Shown one piece after another: positions 9,591 through 18,349 of a stretch of 64,000 nucleotides of DNA. The stretch's first letter is position 1. Each line of letters begins with the position of its first letter. Where the stretch lies: assembly GCA_026708005.1 (NCBI GenBank), contig JAPOVR010000125.1, positions 36,540-100,539 of the forward strand, written 5' to 3'. The notes beneath the pieces are model-generated. The model did not search any database, was not told where the DNA came from, and was given only the letters and a program-made list of their open reading frames with translations. The DNA is from Actinomycetes bacterium. GTDB lineage: Bacteria > Actinomycetota > Thermoleophilia > Gaiellales > Gaiellaceae. Both the position numbers and the translations under genes were made by a program.

Positions 9591-10502
9591 CTAGCCGAAC
9601 CTCCCGGTGACGTAGTGCTCGGTGCGCTCGTCGGATGGGTTCGTGAAGATCTTCGCCGTCTCGTCGTGCTCGACGAGGATGCCGATGCGCTGGCCCTTCC
9701 CGTCGAGCTCGACGCTGAAGAACGCGGTCGAGTCGGCGACGCGGGCCGCCTGCTGCATGTTGTGCGTGACGATGATGATCGTGTAGTCTTTCTTGAGTTC
9801 GAGCATCAGGTCCTCGATCGCCGAGGTGGAGATCGGGTCGAGCGCCGAGCACGGCTCGTCCATGAGGATGACCTCAGGATGCGTTGCGAGGCAGCGGGCG
9901 ATGCAGAGGCGCTGCTGCTGGCCCCCTGAGAGGCTGTAGGCGTCTTCCTTCAGCCGGTCTTTGACCTCGTCCCACAGCGCGGCTCTCGTCAACGCCTCCT
10001 CTACGCGGTCGCCGAGGCCGTTCTTCATGCCGAGCACTCGCGGCCCAAAGGCGATGTTGTCGTAGATCGACTTCGGGAACGGGTTTGGCTTCTGGAACAC
10101 CATGCCGATGAGCTTGCGGACCTCGACGGGGTCGACTTCCTCGCCGTAGAGGTCCTGCCCGTGGTAGAGCACCGTGCCCTCCATGCGGGCGGACTCGATC
10201 AGGTCGTTCATCCGGTCGAACACCCTGATGAACGTGCTCTTGCCACAGCCGGACGGGCCGATGAACGCCGTCACCTCGCGGGAGAAGATCTCGATCGAGA
10301 CGTTCTTCAGCGCGATCGCGTTCCCGTAGTACACCGAGAGGCCGTCCACCTTGAAGACGACCGAGCGCTGGGTGGCTGGTCTTCCGGCGCTCCGCATGGA
10401 GACGCCGCCCGGATCGATGCTTCGGATCGTTGTGGGCTCGGGCGGAGCCTCGGCTGCAGTCGTCTTGCTCATCTCATCGCCCTCGGTCGCGTTTTCGCTC
10501 AT
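9591..10502 (-). CDS. pstB: Phosphate ABC transporter ATP-binding protein PstB
   Basis: A 303-residue ABC ATPase. Walker A is GPSGCGKST, the Q-loop region is [20 protein letters not shown] (a PstB hallmark), the signature is [16 protein letters not shown] and Walker B is [13 protein letters not shown], followed by the switch His in [12 protein letters not shown]. The N-terminus is about 45 residues longer than in typical PstB and is low-complexity. ATG 10502 is 20 bases after the pstA stop; ATG 10472, with GAGGG upstream, is a good alternative. It energises high-affinity phosphate import with PstA, PstC and PstS. Confidence 0.95.
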   Translation of the reverse strand: MSENATEGDEMSKTTAAEAPPEPTTIRSIDPGGVSMRSAGRPATQRSVVFKVDGLSVYYGNAIALKNVSIEIFSREVTAFIGPSGCGKSTFIRVFDRMNDLIESARMEGTVLYHGQDLYGEEVDPVEVRKLIGMVFQKPNPFPKSIYDNIAFGPRVLGMKNGLGDRVEEALTRAALWDEVKDRLKEDAYSLSGGQQQRLCIARCLATHPEVILMDEPCSALDPISTSAIEDLMLELKKDYTIIIVTHNMQQAARVADSTAFFSVELDGKGQRIGILVEHDETAKIFTNPSDERTEHYVTGRFG

Positions 10503-10521
10503 GGATCTGATCGTAGTTGCC

Positions 10522-11403
10522 TCAGTACTCTCGCGTGTGTCGGTTGCGAAGCCAGACGGCAAAGGAGTTCATCGCGAGCAGGATGATCAGGAGCACGATG
10601 ATCGCGCCGGCCGCGAGCAGCTTGAACTCGGCCTGTGGCCTTGAGACCCACTGGAAGATTTGGATCGGGATCGCGGTAAAGGGCCCCAGCAGCGTCGGGT
10701 TGAACGAGACGAACGTCAGCGCGCCCACGAGCAGGAGGGGAGCGGTCTCACCGATTGCTCGGGCCAGCGCGAGGATCGAGCCCGTGGCGATGCCAGGAAT
10801 GGCTGCGGGCAGCACCTGGCGCCAGATTGTCTGCCACTGGGTGGCCCCGAGCGCCAGCGAACCCTGGCGGATGCCGTCGGGGACCGCCCTGATCGCTTCC
10901 CTGCTGGCGACGATCACCGTGGGTAGCACGAGGAGCGTCAGGATCAGCGCGCCCGCCAAGAGCACGCGGCCCATCTCCAAGCCGCGAACCAGAAACGCCA
11001 GCCCGAGGATGCCGTAGACGATCGAGGGCACCGCGGCAAGGTTCTGGATGTTGACCTCGAGCGCCTTGTTGTACCAGCGCTCTCTGTTGGCGTACTCCTC
11101 GAGGTAGATCGCGGTTGCCACCCCAATCGGCACGGTGAAGGCGATCAGCAACAGGCCGAGGAAGATGCTACCGAGAATCGCGACGCGCAGCCCCGCCCGC
11201 TCGGGCAGCGTCGAGGGCGCGCTCGTCAGGAAGTGCCACGTGAGCTGGGGGATCCCGTCGATCGCGACGTCCACGAGCAGCGTGATCAAGAGGACGAAGC
11301 CGATCGCGACCGAGAAGAGCAGGAACGCGTGGAAGGCTCGGCCGCGCCGAATGCGGGTGCGGTCGACGCCAGCTGCGGTCAGCGGAGCGGTCGCGTCGCT
11401 CAC
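10522..11403 (-). CDS. pstA: Phosphate ABC transporter permease PstA
   Basis: A 293-residue permease with six predicted membrane helices. The binding-protein-dependent transport motif is seen as [42 protein letters not shown] (EAA loop and following helix), and YLEEYANR is typical of Pst permeases. Its ATG overlaps the pstC stop by four bases (ATGA), which indicates translational coupling. The [10 protein letters not shown] segment places it in PstA rather than PstC. Confidence 0.95.
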   Translation of the reverse strand: MSDATAPLTAAGVDRTRIRRGRAFHAFLLFSVAIGFVLLITLLVDVAIDGIPQLTWHFLTSAPSTLPERAGLRVAILGSIFLGLLLIAFTVPIGVATAIYLEEYANRERWYNKALEVNIQNLAAVPSIVYGILGLAFLVRGLEMGRVLLAGALILTLLVLPTVIVASREAIRAVPDGIRQGSLALGATQWQTIWRQVLPAAIPGIATGSILALARAIGETAPLLLVGALTFVSFNPTLLGPFTAIPIQIFQWVSRPQAEFKLLAAGAIIVLLIILLAMNSFAVWLRNRHTREY

Positions 11404-12344
11404 TCGTAGACCTCGCGGTACTTGCGCACGAGGCGGATCGAGATGATGTTGATCGCGAGCGTGATCACAAACAGCGTGAGCCCCACCGAGAAGATGGTCT
11501 TGTACTCGATCGAGCCGGTCGGCACATCGCCCTGACCGGTAGAGGCGATGAACGCGGTCATGGTCTGAATGGCCTTGGTGGGATCGAATGTGATCCGCGC
11601 GAGGTTACCTGCGGCAATCAACACAATTACCGTCTCGCCGATCGCGCGCGAGATCCCGAGGACGAACCCCGCGATGATGCCCGAGATCGCTGCCGGCACG
11701 ACGATGCGCGTGGCGACCTGGAGCCTCGAAGCGCCGAGCCCGTAGGCGCCGGCGCGCAGATCCTGCGGCACCGCGTGCATCGCGTCTTCCGAGACGGAGG
11801 CGACGGTGGGGATGATCATGATTCCCATCACGATGCCGGCGCTGAGCGGGTTGAACACCTGGAGGGGAACGCCGATGCCCTGTAGGAGTGGTGTGAAGAA
11901 GAGGAGCGCGAAGAAGCCGTAGACGACGGTCGGGATGCCCTCTAGCACCTCGAGGGCGGGCTTGAGCACCTTCCGTACGCGGGGGCGCGCGTACTCGCTC
12001 AGGTAGATCGCCGAGCCGAGGCCGAACGGGAGGGCGATAACCATTGCCCACATGGTCACGACGAACGTGCCCGTCAGGAGCGGCAGCACACCGAAGCCTG
12101 CGGGCTCGAACAGCGGCGCCCAGCGCGTGCCGGTCAGGAAGTCGATGATGCTGATCTCACGGAAGAAGTCGATCGCGGGTGTTAGTAACGCGACGACGAT
12201 GCCAATCGTCGTCGCGACCGAGATGAGCGCGGCCGCCGCCATAACGCCCTTGACAAGCATCTCGCCCCAGCGCGTACCGCGGCGGAGCAGCCGAGGTGCC
12301 GGCTGCGCCGCCGCGAAGGTTCCCTCAGTTGTCGCCTGTGCCAT
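11400..12344 (-). CDS. pstC: Phosphate ABC transporter permease PstC
   Basis: A 314-residue inner-membrane permease. It has the EAA loop YGLGASRLQVATRIVVPAAISGIIAG followed by LGISRAIGETVIVLIAAGN, and the conserved YLSEYARPRVR loop. The long N-terminal hydrophobic segment (about residues 30-60) precedes the core domain, as in other PstC proteins. It lies 35 bases after pstS and overlaps pstA by four bases. Together with PstA it forms the phosphate channel. Confidence 0.95.
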   Translation of the reverse strand: MAQATTEGTFAAAQPAPRLLRRGTRWGEMLVKGVMAAAALISVATTIGIVVALLTPAIDFFREISIIDFLTGTRWAPLFEPAGFGVLPLLTGTFVVTMWAMVIALPFGLGSAIYLSEYARPRVRKVLKPALEVLEGIPTVVYGFFALLFFTPLLQGIGVPLQVFNPLSAGIVMGIMIIPTVASVSEDAMHAVPQDLRAGAYGLGASRLQVATRIVVPAAISGIIAGFVLGISRAIGETVIVLIAAGNLARITFDPTKAIQTMTAFIASTGQGDVPTGSIEYKTIFSVGLTLFVITLAINIISIRLVRKYREVYE

Positions 12345-12379
12345 TGCGGCGCGTGATTCTAGAAGCCCCTAGTGCCAAC

Positions 12380-13411
12380 CTAGCCGGGCGTCGCCAGCGC
12401 TGCTTCGAAGGAGGCGATCGCGTCTGCTTGTTGTTCTGCGGAGAGCGGCACGTAGAGGGCCGTCTCTGCGAGCGTCTGGGTGTTATTGAGGTAGAAGCGG
12501 ATGAACTCCCGCACCTCGGGCCGCGTGAACGACTCGACCTTAGCGTACACAAACAGGGGCCGCGAGAGCGGGCTGTAGTCGCCGGCGAGCGCGGCTTCGA
12601 CGCTCGGCGCGACGCAGCCGCTGCCGCCGTCGATCTCGAGAGCCTTGACCGCGGTCGGGTTCTCGGCGAAGTAGCTGAACCCGAAGTAGCCGGTGCCGCC
12701 CCGGTCGCCCTGCACTGCCTGGACGATCACGTTGTCGTCCTCGGAGGCCTGGTAGTCGGCGCGGCTGGCGCCTTCGTCGCCGTTGACCTCGTCGGTGAAG
12801 TAGTCGAACGTGCCCGAGTCGGTGCCTGGCCCCGCCAGCGAGAGCTCAAGGTCGGGGAAGCTCGGGTCGACCTGGTTCCAGTTAGTGATCATGCCCTCGG
12901 ACTCGGGCGCCCAGATCGTGTTCAGCTGCGCGAGCGTCAGACAGTCGACGAAGTCGTTCTCGGGGTTGACCACAACGGTGAGCGCGTCGGTCACGACCCG
13001 GAACTCGACGAAGTCGATGCCGTTGGCCTGGCATTCCTCGACCTCCGAGTCCTTGATCGGCCGCGACGCGTTCGACAGGTCGGTCTCGCCTCGGCAGAAC
13101 CGCTCGAAACCGCCGCCCGAACCGGAGATACCGACCGTGATCTGCACATCCGAGTGCAGCGCCTGGAACTCCTCGGCCGCCAACGTCGTCAACGGCCCCA
13201 CCGTCGAGGAACCATCCGCCTCAATCCGACCCGACAGATCCGCCGGCGCGGGTGCTGATGGTGGCGGCGATGCGCCTGGGTCTGCCGGCGCGGGTGCCGG
13301 TGCGGGTGTGCCTTCCTCACCATCGCCCCCGCCGCACCCAGCGGCGAGCACAGCGATGCCGATCGCCGCGAGTACGAACAGGAGAAGCTTTCTGCTCAAA
13401 CGGTGTCTCAT
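12380..13411 (-). CDS. pstS: Phosphate-binding lipoprotein PstS
   Basis: A 343-residue substrate-binding protein. The signal peptide ends in a lipobox (VLAAGC), so it is a lipoprotein anchored on the outer face of the membrane. A Pro/Ala-rich linker precedes the PBP-like_2 domain, which begins IEADGSSTVGPLT and includes GSGGGFERFCRGETDLSNASRPI, the anion-binding loop. ATG 13411 is chosen because the hydrophobic signal follows at once and GAGGAGGA lies about 11 bases upstream. It is the first gene of the operon; a PHO box lies about 100 bases upstream. Confidence 0.95.
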   Translation of the reverse strand: MRHRLSRKLLLFVLAAIGIAVLAAGCGGGDGEEGTPAPAPAPADPGASPPPSAPAPADLSGRIEADGSSTVGPLTTLAAEEFQALHSDVQITVGISGSGGGFERFCRGETDLSNASRPIKDSEVEECQANGIDFVEFRVVTDALTVVVNPENDFVDCLTLAQLNTIWAPESEGMITNWNQVDPSFPDLELSLAGPGTDSGTFDYFTDEVNGDEGASRADYQASEDDNVIVQAVQGDRGGTGYFGFSYFAENPTAVKALEIDGGSGCVAPSVEAALAGDYSPLSRPLFVYAKVESFTRPEVREFIRFYLNNTQTLAETALYVPLSAEQQADAIASFEAALATPG

Positions 13412-13510
13412 AGGGTGTCGTGTCCTCCTCGGGATCTTCAACGGGTGGCTCTGCGGCTCTCGTCGCACGCGCTGCCATTCTCTGAGCCGCTGCTCCGAGC
13501 GTGGGTCTCA

Positions 13511-13543
13511 ACCCCGTGAAGAAGTTGTGATGAACTGGTGAAC
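13511..13543 (-). promoter_or_regulatory. PHO box upstream of pstS (three 11-bp units)
   Basis: On the minus strand GTTCACC (13543-13537), CATCACA (13532-13526) and CTTCACG (13521-13515) follow each other at exactly 11-bp spacing. This matches the direct-repeat-unit layout known for actinobacterial PhoP sites (GTTCACC plus four bases). It lies about 100 bases before the pstS start codon, so pstSCAB-phoU is very likely induced by phosphorylated PhoP under phosphate limitation. Confidence 0.75.
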
Positions 13544-13636
13544 GAGAGCAGCGATCCTGCGCTCGCACTCAGCGAGCTCTCCAGCGCTCCCGCGCTTCCG
13601 GCTGTCAGTGGCCGCGTGGGTTTCCTGCGGCACGTT

Positions 13637-13669
13637 CAAGGCCGCGGGGACGGCGTACCCGCGGCCTTG
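13637..13669 (-). terminator. Strong hairpin between phoR and pstS
   Basis: A perfect 12-bp inverted repeat (CAAGGCCGCGGG and its complement) with a 9-base loop. It lies after the phoR stop and before the pstS PHO box, so it could end the phoR transcript. There is no clear U-tract, so it is only a terminator-like structure. The rest of 13544-13927 shows no gene. Confidence 0.5.
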
Positions 13670-13927
13670 GTGAGCACCAGAAGCTCGCGGAGAAGAGCGA
13701 CGCGCGGTGCCCCAGATCCCTGCCCCAGCAGCGGCTGCGCGCGCTGCGGCGGCGAGTTCCGGCTTGCAGGGAGCATGACCGCCGAGCGCACCGCGTGGGT
13801 AGCCAGGGTGGTGGCAATGTGGAAACCACCTCGGGGCTATGTGGGTTGATGGTACTTGCCTCCCAGCCTCGAACTACCAGTCGTGTAGGCGAAAGACCGG
13901 GAGTGGGAGCGCAGAGCGCGGCGGCTG

Positions 13928-14896
13928 CTACGCCTGCGCGAAGCGGCAGCGAATCGTCAGGCCCGCATCGATGCCGCCGCTCGCCTCGATCGAGCCGCCG
14001 GCGGAGGTGATGATGTGTTTCACGATTGCCAACCCAAGCCCCGTGCCGCGGGATGACCGAGCGCGGTCGGCTCGGTAGAAGCGCTCGAAGAGGCGCGGCA
14101 GGTCGTGCTCTGCAACGCCGGCCCCGTTGTCGCTGGCCGCCATGACCAGGTCGTGACCGTCACGGTTCACGGTCAGCCTGACCGTGGCTCCAGGGCCCGT
14201 GTAGCGGAGTGCGTTCTGGATCAGGTTTTCGACGACCACGCGGAGCATGCGAGGTCGCAGCGGCAGCTCGAGCCCCTGCGCGCCCTCGATCTCGACGCGG
14301 ATGTCAGCCCGATCCGCGCTCTCGGCCAGCTCGTCGGCAACCTCGAGCATGACCGGCAGGGCCTCGGTCGAGCCGAGCGTGACGACCTGCTTGCCGGTCT
14401 CGAGCTCGCTCAGGAACAACACGTCGTCGATGAGCTCCCGGATCTGCTCGACCTCTTGGCGAGCCTGGCCGACGAGGTCGTCGATGTCGACGCCCGGGAG
14501 GTCAGCGCTCTCAAGCAGCGCGAGCACGCGCGCGAGCGGGGTTCGGAGCTCGTGCGAGACCGACGCCGTGAAGCCCGCCCGGAGCTCCTCGTAAGCCGCG
14601 AGCTCCCCCGGGGCAGTCAGGTAGAGGAGCGTCTCGCGATGTCCACCCAGGTCGTATTCGACTGCCGTGGCAACACGCCCGGTCTCAGGGCGCAGCGTGT
14701 CTTCCGGGAGGAGCTGCCCCTCCTCCAGGCCCGGCAACGACTCCCGGGCGCGCCGGCTTGCCGCGAGCACCCGACGGCCGGCGTCGAGGACGACCACGAC
14801 CTCGCGGCTTTCCTCGATCAGACGGCGACCGCGCTCGGCGTCGAGAAGCTGGTGCGGGTCAGCCTGGATCATCGTCTTCGACGCCTTCCTGGGCAC
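13928..14896 (-). CDS. Soluble sensor histidine kinase, PhoR-like
   Basis: A 322-residue histidine kinase. A PAS-like N-terminal part (EVVVVLDAGRRVLAAS) leads to the H-box SVSHELRTPLARVL, N-box VENLIQNALRY, and G-boxes DNGAGV and RGTGLGLAIVKHI. No membrane segment is visible, unlike many PhoR proteins. It sits directly upstream of the pst operon on the same strand, so it is the likely PhoR partner of the response regulator at 21,956. GTG 14896 is preferred: GGAGGAG ends three bases before it, and that Shine-Dalgarno lies in one arm of a 14-bp inverted repeat. ATG 14872 is the alternative start. Confidence 0.8.
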   Translation of the reverse strand: MPRKASKTMIQADPHQLLDAERGRRLIEESREVVVVLDAGRRVLAASRRARESLPGLEEGQLLPEDTLRPETGRVATAVEYDLGGHRETLLYLTAPGELAAYEELRAGFTASVSHELRTPLARVLALLESADLPGVDIDDLVGQARQEVEQIRELIDDVLFLSELETGKQVVTLGSTEALPVMLEVADELAESADRADIRVEIEGAQGLELPLRPRMLRVVVENLIQNALRYTGPGATVRLTVNRDGHDLVMAASDNGAGVAEHDLPRLFERFYRADRARSSRGTGLGLAIVKHIITSAGGSIEASGGIDAGLTIRCRFAQA

Positions 14897-14898
14897 GT

Positions 14899-14963
14899 AC
14901 TCCTCCGGTGGGTGCAGTATCGGGCACGCGCTTGCATGCACGAGGCGCTCCCACCGGAGGAGT
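14899..14963. repeat. 14-bp perfect inverted repeat carrying the Shine-Dalgarno sequences
   Basis: ACTCCTCCGGTGGG at 14899-14912 and its exact complement CCCACCGGAGGAGT at 14950-14963 are separated by 37 bases. In the minus-strand transcript the 3' arm contains the GGAGGAG site of the PhoR-like kinase, and the 5' arm is an anti-Shine-Dalgarno. The same holds on the plus strand for the small frame at 14970. The fold would hide the ribosome site in either direction. Confidence 0.8.
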
Positions 14964-14977
14964 TACCAGATGGTAAC
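14962..14977. promoter_or_regulatory. 16-bp palindrome, operator-like
   Basis: GTTACCA, two bases, TGGTAAC: a perfect 7-bp inverted repeat in the divergent region between the kinase gene and the permease gene. It resembles a binding site for a dimeric regulator, but the regulator is unknown. It touches the right arm of the larger inverted repeat. Confidence 0.45.
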
Positions 14978-15068
14978 GAGATGGATACAAGGCAGACGAC
15001 CACGGGCCGGGTGTCTCCCCGAGAATTCTCCTGCGCGCTCGCTTGCTGAGGCCGCATGCAGAGCGTGA
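14970..15068 (+). CDS. Possible 32-residue leader peptide upstream of the permease
   Basis: ATG 14970 follows a perfect GGAGGAG by seven bases and opens a 32-codon frame rich in Arg that ends at a TGA overlapping the permease start (ATG 15056) in another frame. The good ribosome site and the overlap suggest a translated leader coupled to the permease. Against it, codon use is not typical, and a second ATG at 14981 opens a 22-codon alternative. No similarity to known peptides is apparent. Confidence 0.3.
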   Translation: MVTRWIQGRRPRAGCLPENSPARSLAEAACRA

Positions 15069-16144
15069 CGCCTTCGCGGCTGGCGCGCCGCCTCAGCACG
15101 CTCGATGCGGTCGCGCTCGGAGTTGCCTCGATGGTGGGCGCCGGTGTGTTCGTGGCTGTCGGGCCCGCCGGCGAGGCAGCCGGCGCCGGCCTGCTGATCG
15201 GCCTCGCGCTCGCGGGTGCGGTTGCCTACTGCAACGCGACCTCCTCGGGCCGGCTGGCCGCCGTGTACCCGGACTCAGGGGGGACCTACGTCTACGGGCG
15301 ACAGCGTCTTGGGAACCTGCTCGGCTTCATTGCAGGCTGGGCCTTCGTAATCGGGAAGCTCGCGAGCTGTGCCGCGATCGCGCTGGCGTTCGGAACAGCG
15401 GTGGCCCCGCCGGTAGCCCGCGCTGTGGCCGTTGCGGCGGTCGTCTCGCTCACCGCGCCCAACTACCTCGGGGTGCACCACACGGCGCTCGCGACGCGGC
15501 TGCTCGTGCTGCTCGTTCTGATCGCGATCGCTGCGGCGCTGACCGGCGGCAAGGTCGAGGTCGACAACCTCTCGCCGTTTCCTGGTGCTGGCGCCCGTGA
15601 CATCCTCCAAGTGGGTGGCATCCTGTTCTTCGCCTTCGCTGGCTACGCACGGATCGCGACGCTCGGCGAGGAGGTCAGCGAGCCGGCGAAGACGATTCCC
15701 CGGGCCCTCTCGGTTTCCCTGGACGTGGTACTCTTCCTCTACGTGGAGGTGTGCGTCGCCGCGCTGCTCGTGCTGGGCCCTTCGCGGCTGGCGGCGTCGG
15801 CAATTCCTCTGCTCGACGTCGTTCCCGCGGGCGGCTCGGCTGATCTCGCAATCGCGGTGAAGGTTGGCGCTGCAATCGCGACCCTCAGCGTGCTGCTCGC
15901 GCTCATCGCCGGGGTGAGCCGCACGGTGTTCGCGATGGCCGCAGGCGGTGATCTGCCGGCTCAGTTCAGCGCGGTTCACCCTCGCTTCCGCGCGCCGCAC
16001 CGCGCCCAGCTCGCAGTCGGGGCGGTCGGATGCGTCGTGCTCGCGACCAGCCTGCCGACTCTTGAGCTGGCTGTGGGTGCGGGCATCGTGCTCGCCGGGG
16101 TCGTGGTTTGGCTCATCGCGCGAGGCGCAGCGAGGGCGCGCTGA
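15056..16144 (+). CDS. APC-superfamily amino-acid permease (short)
   Basis: A 362-residue membrane transporter. The N-terminal signature DAVALGVASMVGAGVFVAVGPA and the second-helix region (AYCNATSSGRLAAVYPDSGGTYVYG) are those of the cationic amino-acid/APC family. FAFAGYARIATLGEEVSEPAKTIPRA is the conserved loop after helix 6. The protein is 60-100 residues shorter than usual: after GDLPAQFSAVHPRFRAPHRAQ only two hydrophobic helices remain, so one or two C-terminal helices seem missing. Substrate unknown. It is divergent from the PhoR-like kinase. Confidence 0.8.
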   Translation: MQSVTPSRLARRLSTLDAVALGVASMVGAGVFVAVGPAGEAAGAGLLIGLALAGAVAYCNATSSGRLAAVYPDSGGTYVYGRQRLGNLLGFIAGWAFVIGKLASCAAIALAFGTAVAPPVARAVAVAAVVSLTAPNYLGVHHTALATRLLVLLVLIAIAAALTGGKVEVDNLSPFPGAGARDILQVGGILFFAFAGYARIATLGEEVSEPAKTIPRALSVSLDVVLFLYVEVCVAALLVLGPSRLAASAIPLLDVVPAGGSADLAIAVKVGAAIATLSVLLALIAGVSRTVFAMAAGGDLPAQFSAVHPRFRAPHRAQLAVGAVGCVVLATSLPTLELAVGAGIVLAGVVVWLIARGAARAR

Positions 16145-17521
16145 CCGTTTACCCGCTCGGTACCAGCTCGTCGCTCGATCGGTTCCAGGTCCTCACCAGC
16201 CTGCTACCCACGCCTTGTCTACTGGTCTGGATCGTTGCATCATGCTCTCACTGCACCGTCGGGCAGCCAGGGCGCGGGATGCACGGCGCGGCTGGCGCTC
16301 ATTCCTCGTGGCGGTGGGCTTGGCCCTTGCGGCGGCGGTGCGGCTGCTACGCGCCGACGGTACGGCTAGCGGCGGCGGTGCGGCTAGCGGCGGTACGGCG
16401 GCGCCGCGACCGGCCCCGCCGCCGGTGCGACCGGCCTCGTCGTTCTCGGCGCTTGCGGCAGAAAGCTGCGGCTGGGCGAGCTCCCGGAGCGGGAGGCGTT
16501 CTCGTCGGCTACCGGGAGGAGGTTGGGTTGGCAAGGAGTCGACAGCAGGCACGGAGGCGCGCCGACTGGACTCGTCACGAACGCCGCCGCCGGCGAATGA
16601 CCGTTCAGCTGTGGCAAGAGCGCGCCTGCCCAGACCGCACTGCGCCCGTGAGCCCGGCCACCGTGGCGCCCGTTGTGGGGTGGCCTGCCCCAAGCCTCAG
16701 GTAGGTCTGCTCCGAGCCGCAATAGGTGGTCGTGTGGGGTTCCGGGAGTGCGCGCGCTGCGACTCAGACGCGGCCTGGCGATTCACCGCGAAGGGCAGCC
16801 GCCGCCGGCGGATTCGCCACGAAGGGCAACCCGCCCCCCATCCACCACCCGGGGGATGGTAGCCGAGATATGCGCGCAGCTTACGCACGAACTGTCATAA
16901 GAGCGTTACGAAACTGCGCCGACTCTGAGCTCTCGCTGAAGCTGCGCCAGTCGTGCGTTAAAGGCGCGCGAACTCGACGCTGAACCTGGGCCACTTCTGG
17001 CCGAGGTGCGCCAACTCCGCGCCGATGACGCACGAGTCTAGCGCTGAAGGTGCTTCGGTTCCGGGCCGAAGGCTCCCCGGTCAGGACACAGATGGGGCGG
17101 GGACAGACCGGGCAGCGCCTCCCGAGACTGATCTCGGCTAGCTTGCAGTCGGGGGCTATCGGCCGTGAGCAGCTTGACCGAGCAGTAACCCTCGTGGCTC
17201 GTGCCCGCAAGCTCAGCCGCACGCGAAGAGGCGCGCTGCACACGGCGCGGGCGGCTGTGCGTGAAGGAGCGGCTGCGCACGGCAACCGGGCTCACCGGGG
17301 AGAAGCAATCAGGCTTGCCCGCAGCATGGTCCTCTTGAAAAGCATCGCGGGGACAAGGTGTCTGCTGGAGGGAGAACTGCCCTCGCCGAAGTCGATGTGC
17401 TTCGCGCGGCCACGACCGACCGCCGAGCTGCGCTCTTTGCCAGATCGACACCAGTTGGTTACCTCCGGTTGACGTGCGACGCTGAGAGCATCGGCCGAAA
17501 GAACCGCGAACAGGGGGCGCG
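16145..17521 (+). other. Large noncoding gap with repeat copy C
   Basis: Almost 1.4 kb between the permease and ArsC genes. It contains GC-rich low-complexity stretches (for example GCGGCGGTGCGGCTAG repeats near 16330-16390) and copy C of the dispersed repeat in reverse orientation. I found no frame with coding-like composition; the open frames are Arg/Ser/Pro-rich shadows. Confidence 0.5.
16819..16923 (-). repeat. Dispersed ~105-bp repeat, copy C
   Basis: Reverse orientation. Read on the minus strand it gives GGCGCAGTTTCGTAACG, CTCTTATGACAG, AAGCTGCGCGC, ATCTCGGCTACCATCC, then CCGGGTGGTGGATGGGG and GGGTTGCCCTTCG. A partial second copy of the GGCTGCCCTTCG end lies at about 16788-16800, which suggests a local duplication of the tail. 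Confidence 0.8.
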
Positions 17522-18193
17522 ATGAACGAGAAGAAGGACGTGAGCGTCGTTGCGGCGCCCGATCCGAACACGCAGAACCAGCTGCGCCGACAGCTCGATG
17601 ACCTCACCGTTGAGTTCGCAGGCATCTTCTCTCGCGAGACCATCGAGCGGTTTGTCGACGAATCGCCCGAGGCGCTGGCCGGTGCGAGGTTTCATGACTA
17701 CGTGCCAGTGCTCGTCTACCGCTTCGCTCGGGAACGCCTGCGAGCGCTCGGGCAGGCTGAGGGGGTTATCGCCAAAGAGGTTCCCGAGGTCCTCTTCGTG
17801 TGCGTCCACAACGCCGGACGCAGCCAGATGGCCGCGGCGCTTCTCAACCACCTTGCGGCTGGGTGCGTGCACGTTTGCTCGTGCGGCAGCGACCCGACGA
17901 GTGAGCTCAACCCGATGCTTGCGCCGGCGTTGAGCGAGCTCGGCATCGACGTCTCCCAAGAGTTCCCAAAGCCCATCACCGACGAGGTCGTGCGTGCCGC
18001 CGATGCTGTCATCACCATGGGCTGCGGGGATGCGTGTTCCATCTACCCCGGCAAGATCTATGAGGACTGGGAGGCCGAGGACCCGGCGGGCGAGGACCTC
18101 GAGCGGGTGCGGGAAATCCGCGAGGATATCGACAGACGTGTGCGGGAGCTGCTGGCATGGCTTGTCGAAGGCAGGGCCCGCTCCGGCACGTAG
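17522..18193 (+). CDS. arsC: Arsenate reductase / low-molecular-weight phosphatase-type protein
   Basis: A 223-residue protein with two parts. Residues about 20-80 form a helical N-terminal domain (TVEFAGIFSRETIERFVDES) found in actinobacterial arsenate reductases. Residues about 88-215 are the LMW-PTP fold with the CX5R loop VCVHNAGRSQMAAALL (Cys94, Arg100), the second thiol region MGCGDAC and the DPAGEDLERVREIRDDI-like end. It should reduce arsenate using a small-thiol or thioredoxin-type donor. ATG 17522 follows GGGGGCG by a few bases. No ArsR, ArsB or Acr3 gene is adjacent. Its place near the Pho genes makes sense because arsenate enters by phosphate uptake, but that is inference. Confidence 0.85.
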   Translation: MNEKKDVSVVAAPDPNTQNQLRRQLDDLTVEFAGIFSRETIERFVDESPEALAGARFHDYVPVLVYRFARERLRALGQAEGVIAKEVPEVLFVCVHNAGRSQMAAALLNHLAAGCVHVCSCGSDPTSELNPMLAPALSELGIDVSQEFPKPITDEVVRAADAVITMGCGDACSIYPGKIYEDWEAEDPAGEDLERVREIREDIDRRVRELLAWLVEGRARSGT

Positions 18194-18349
18194 CCTCCTC
18201 GCTCGGATCGCGCCCCGTGCAGATCGATGGGGCTGAGCAGCGGATCGATCTGGCCAGCCGGACGGGGTAGAGCAGCCGGGGCTGCCTGCAACGTCGGGTT
18301 GAGGTCGATCTGATCACGAGCCTGGCGTTCGGCCCTACGATCGGGGGTC

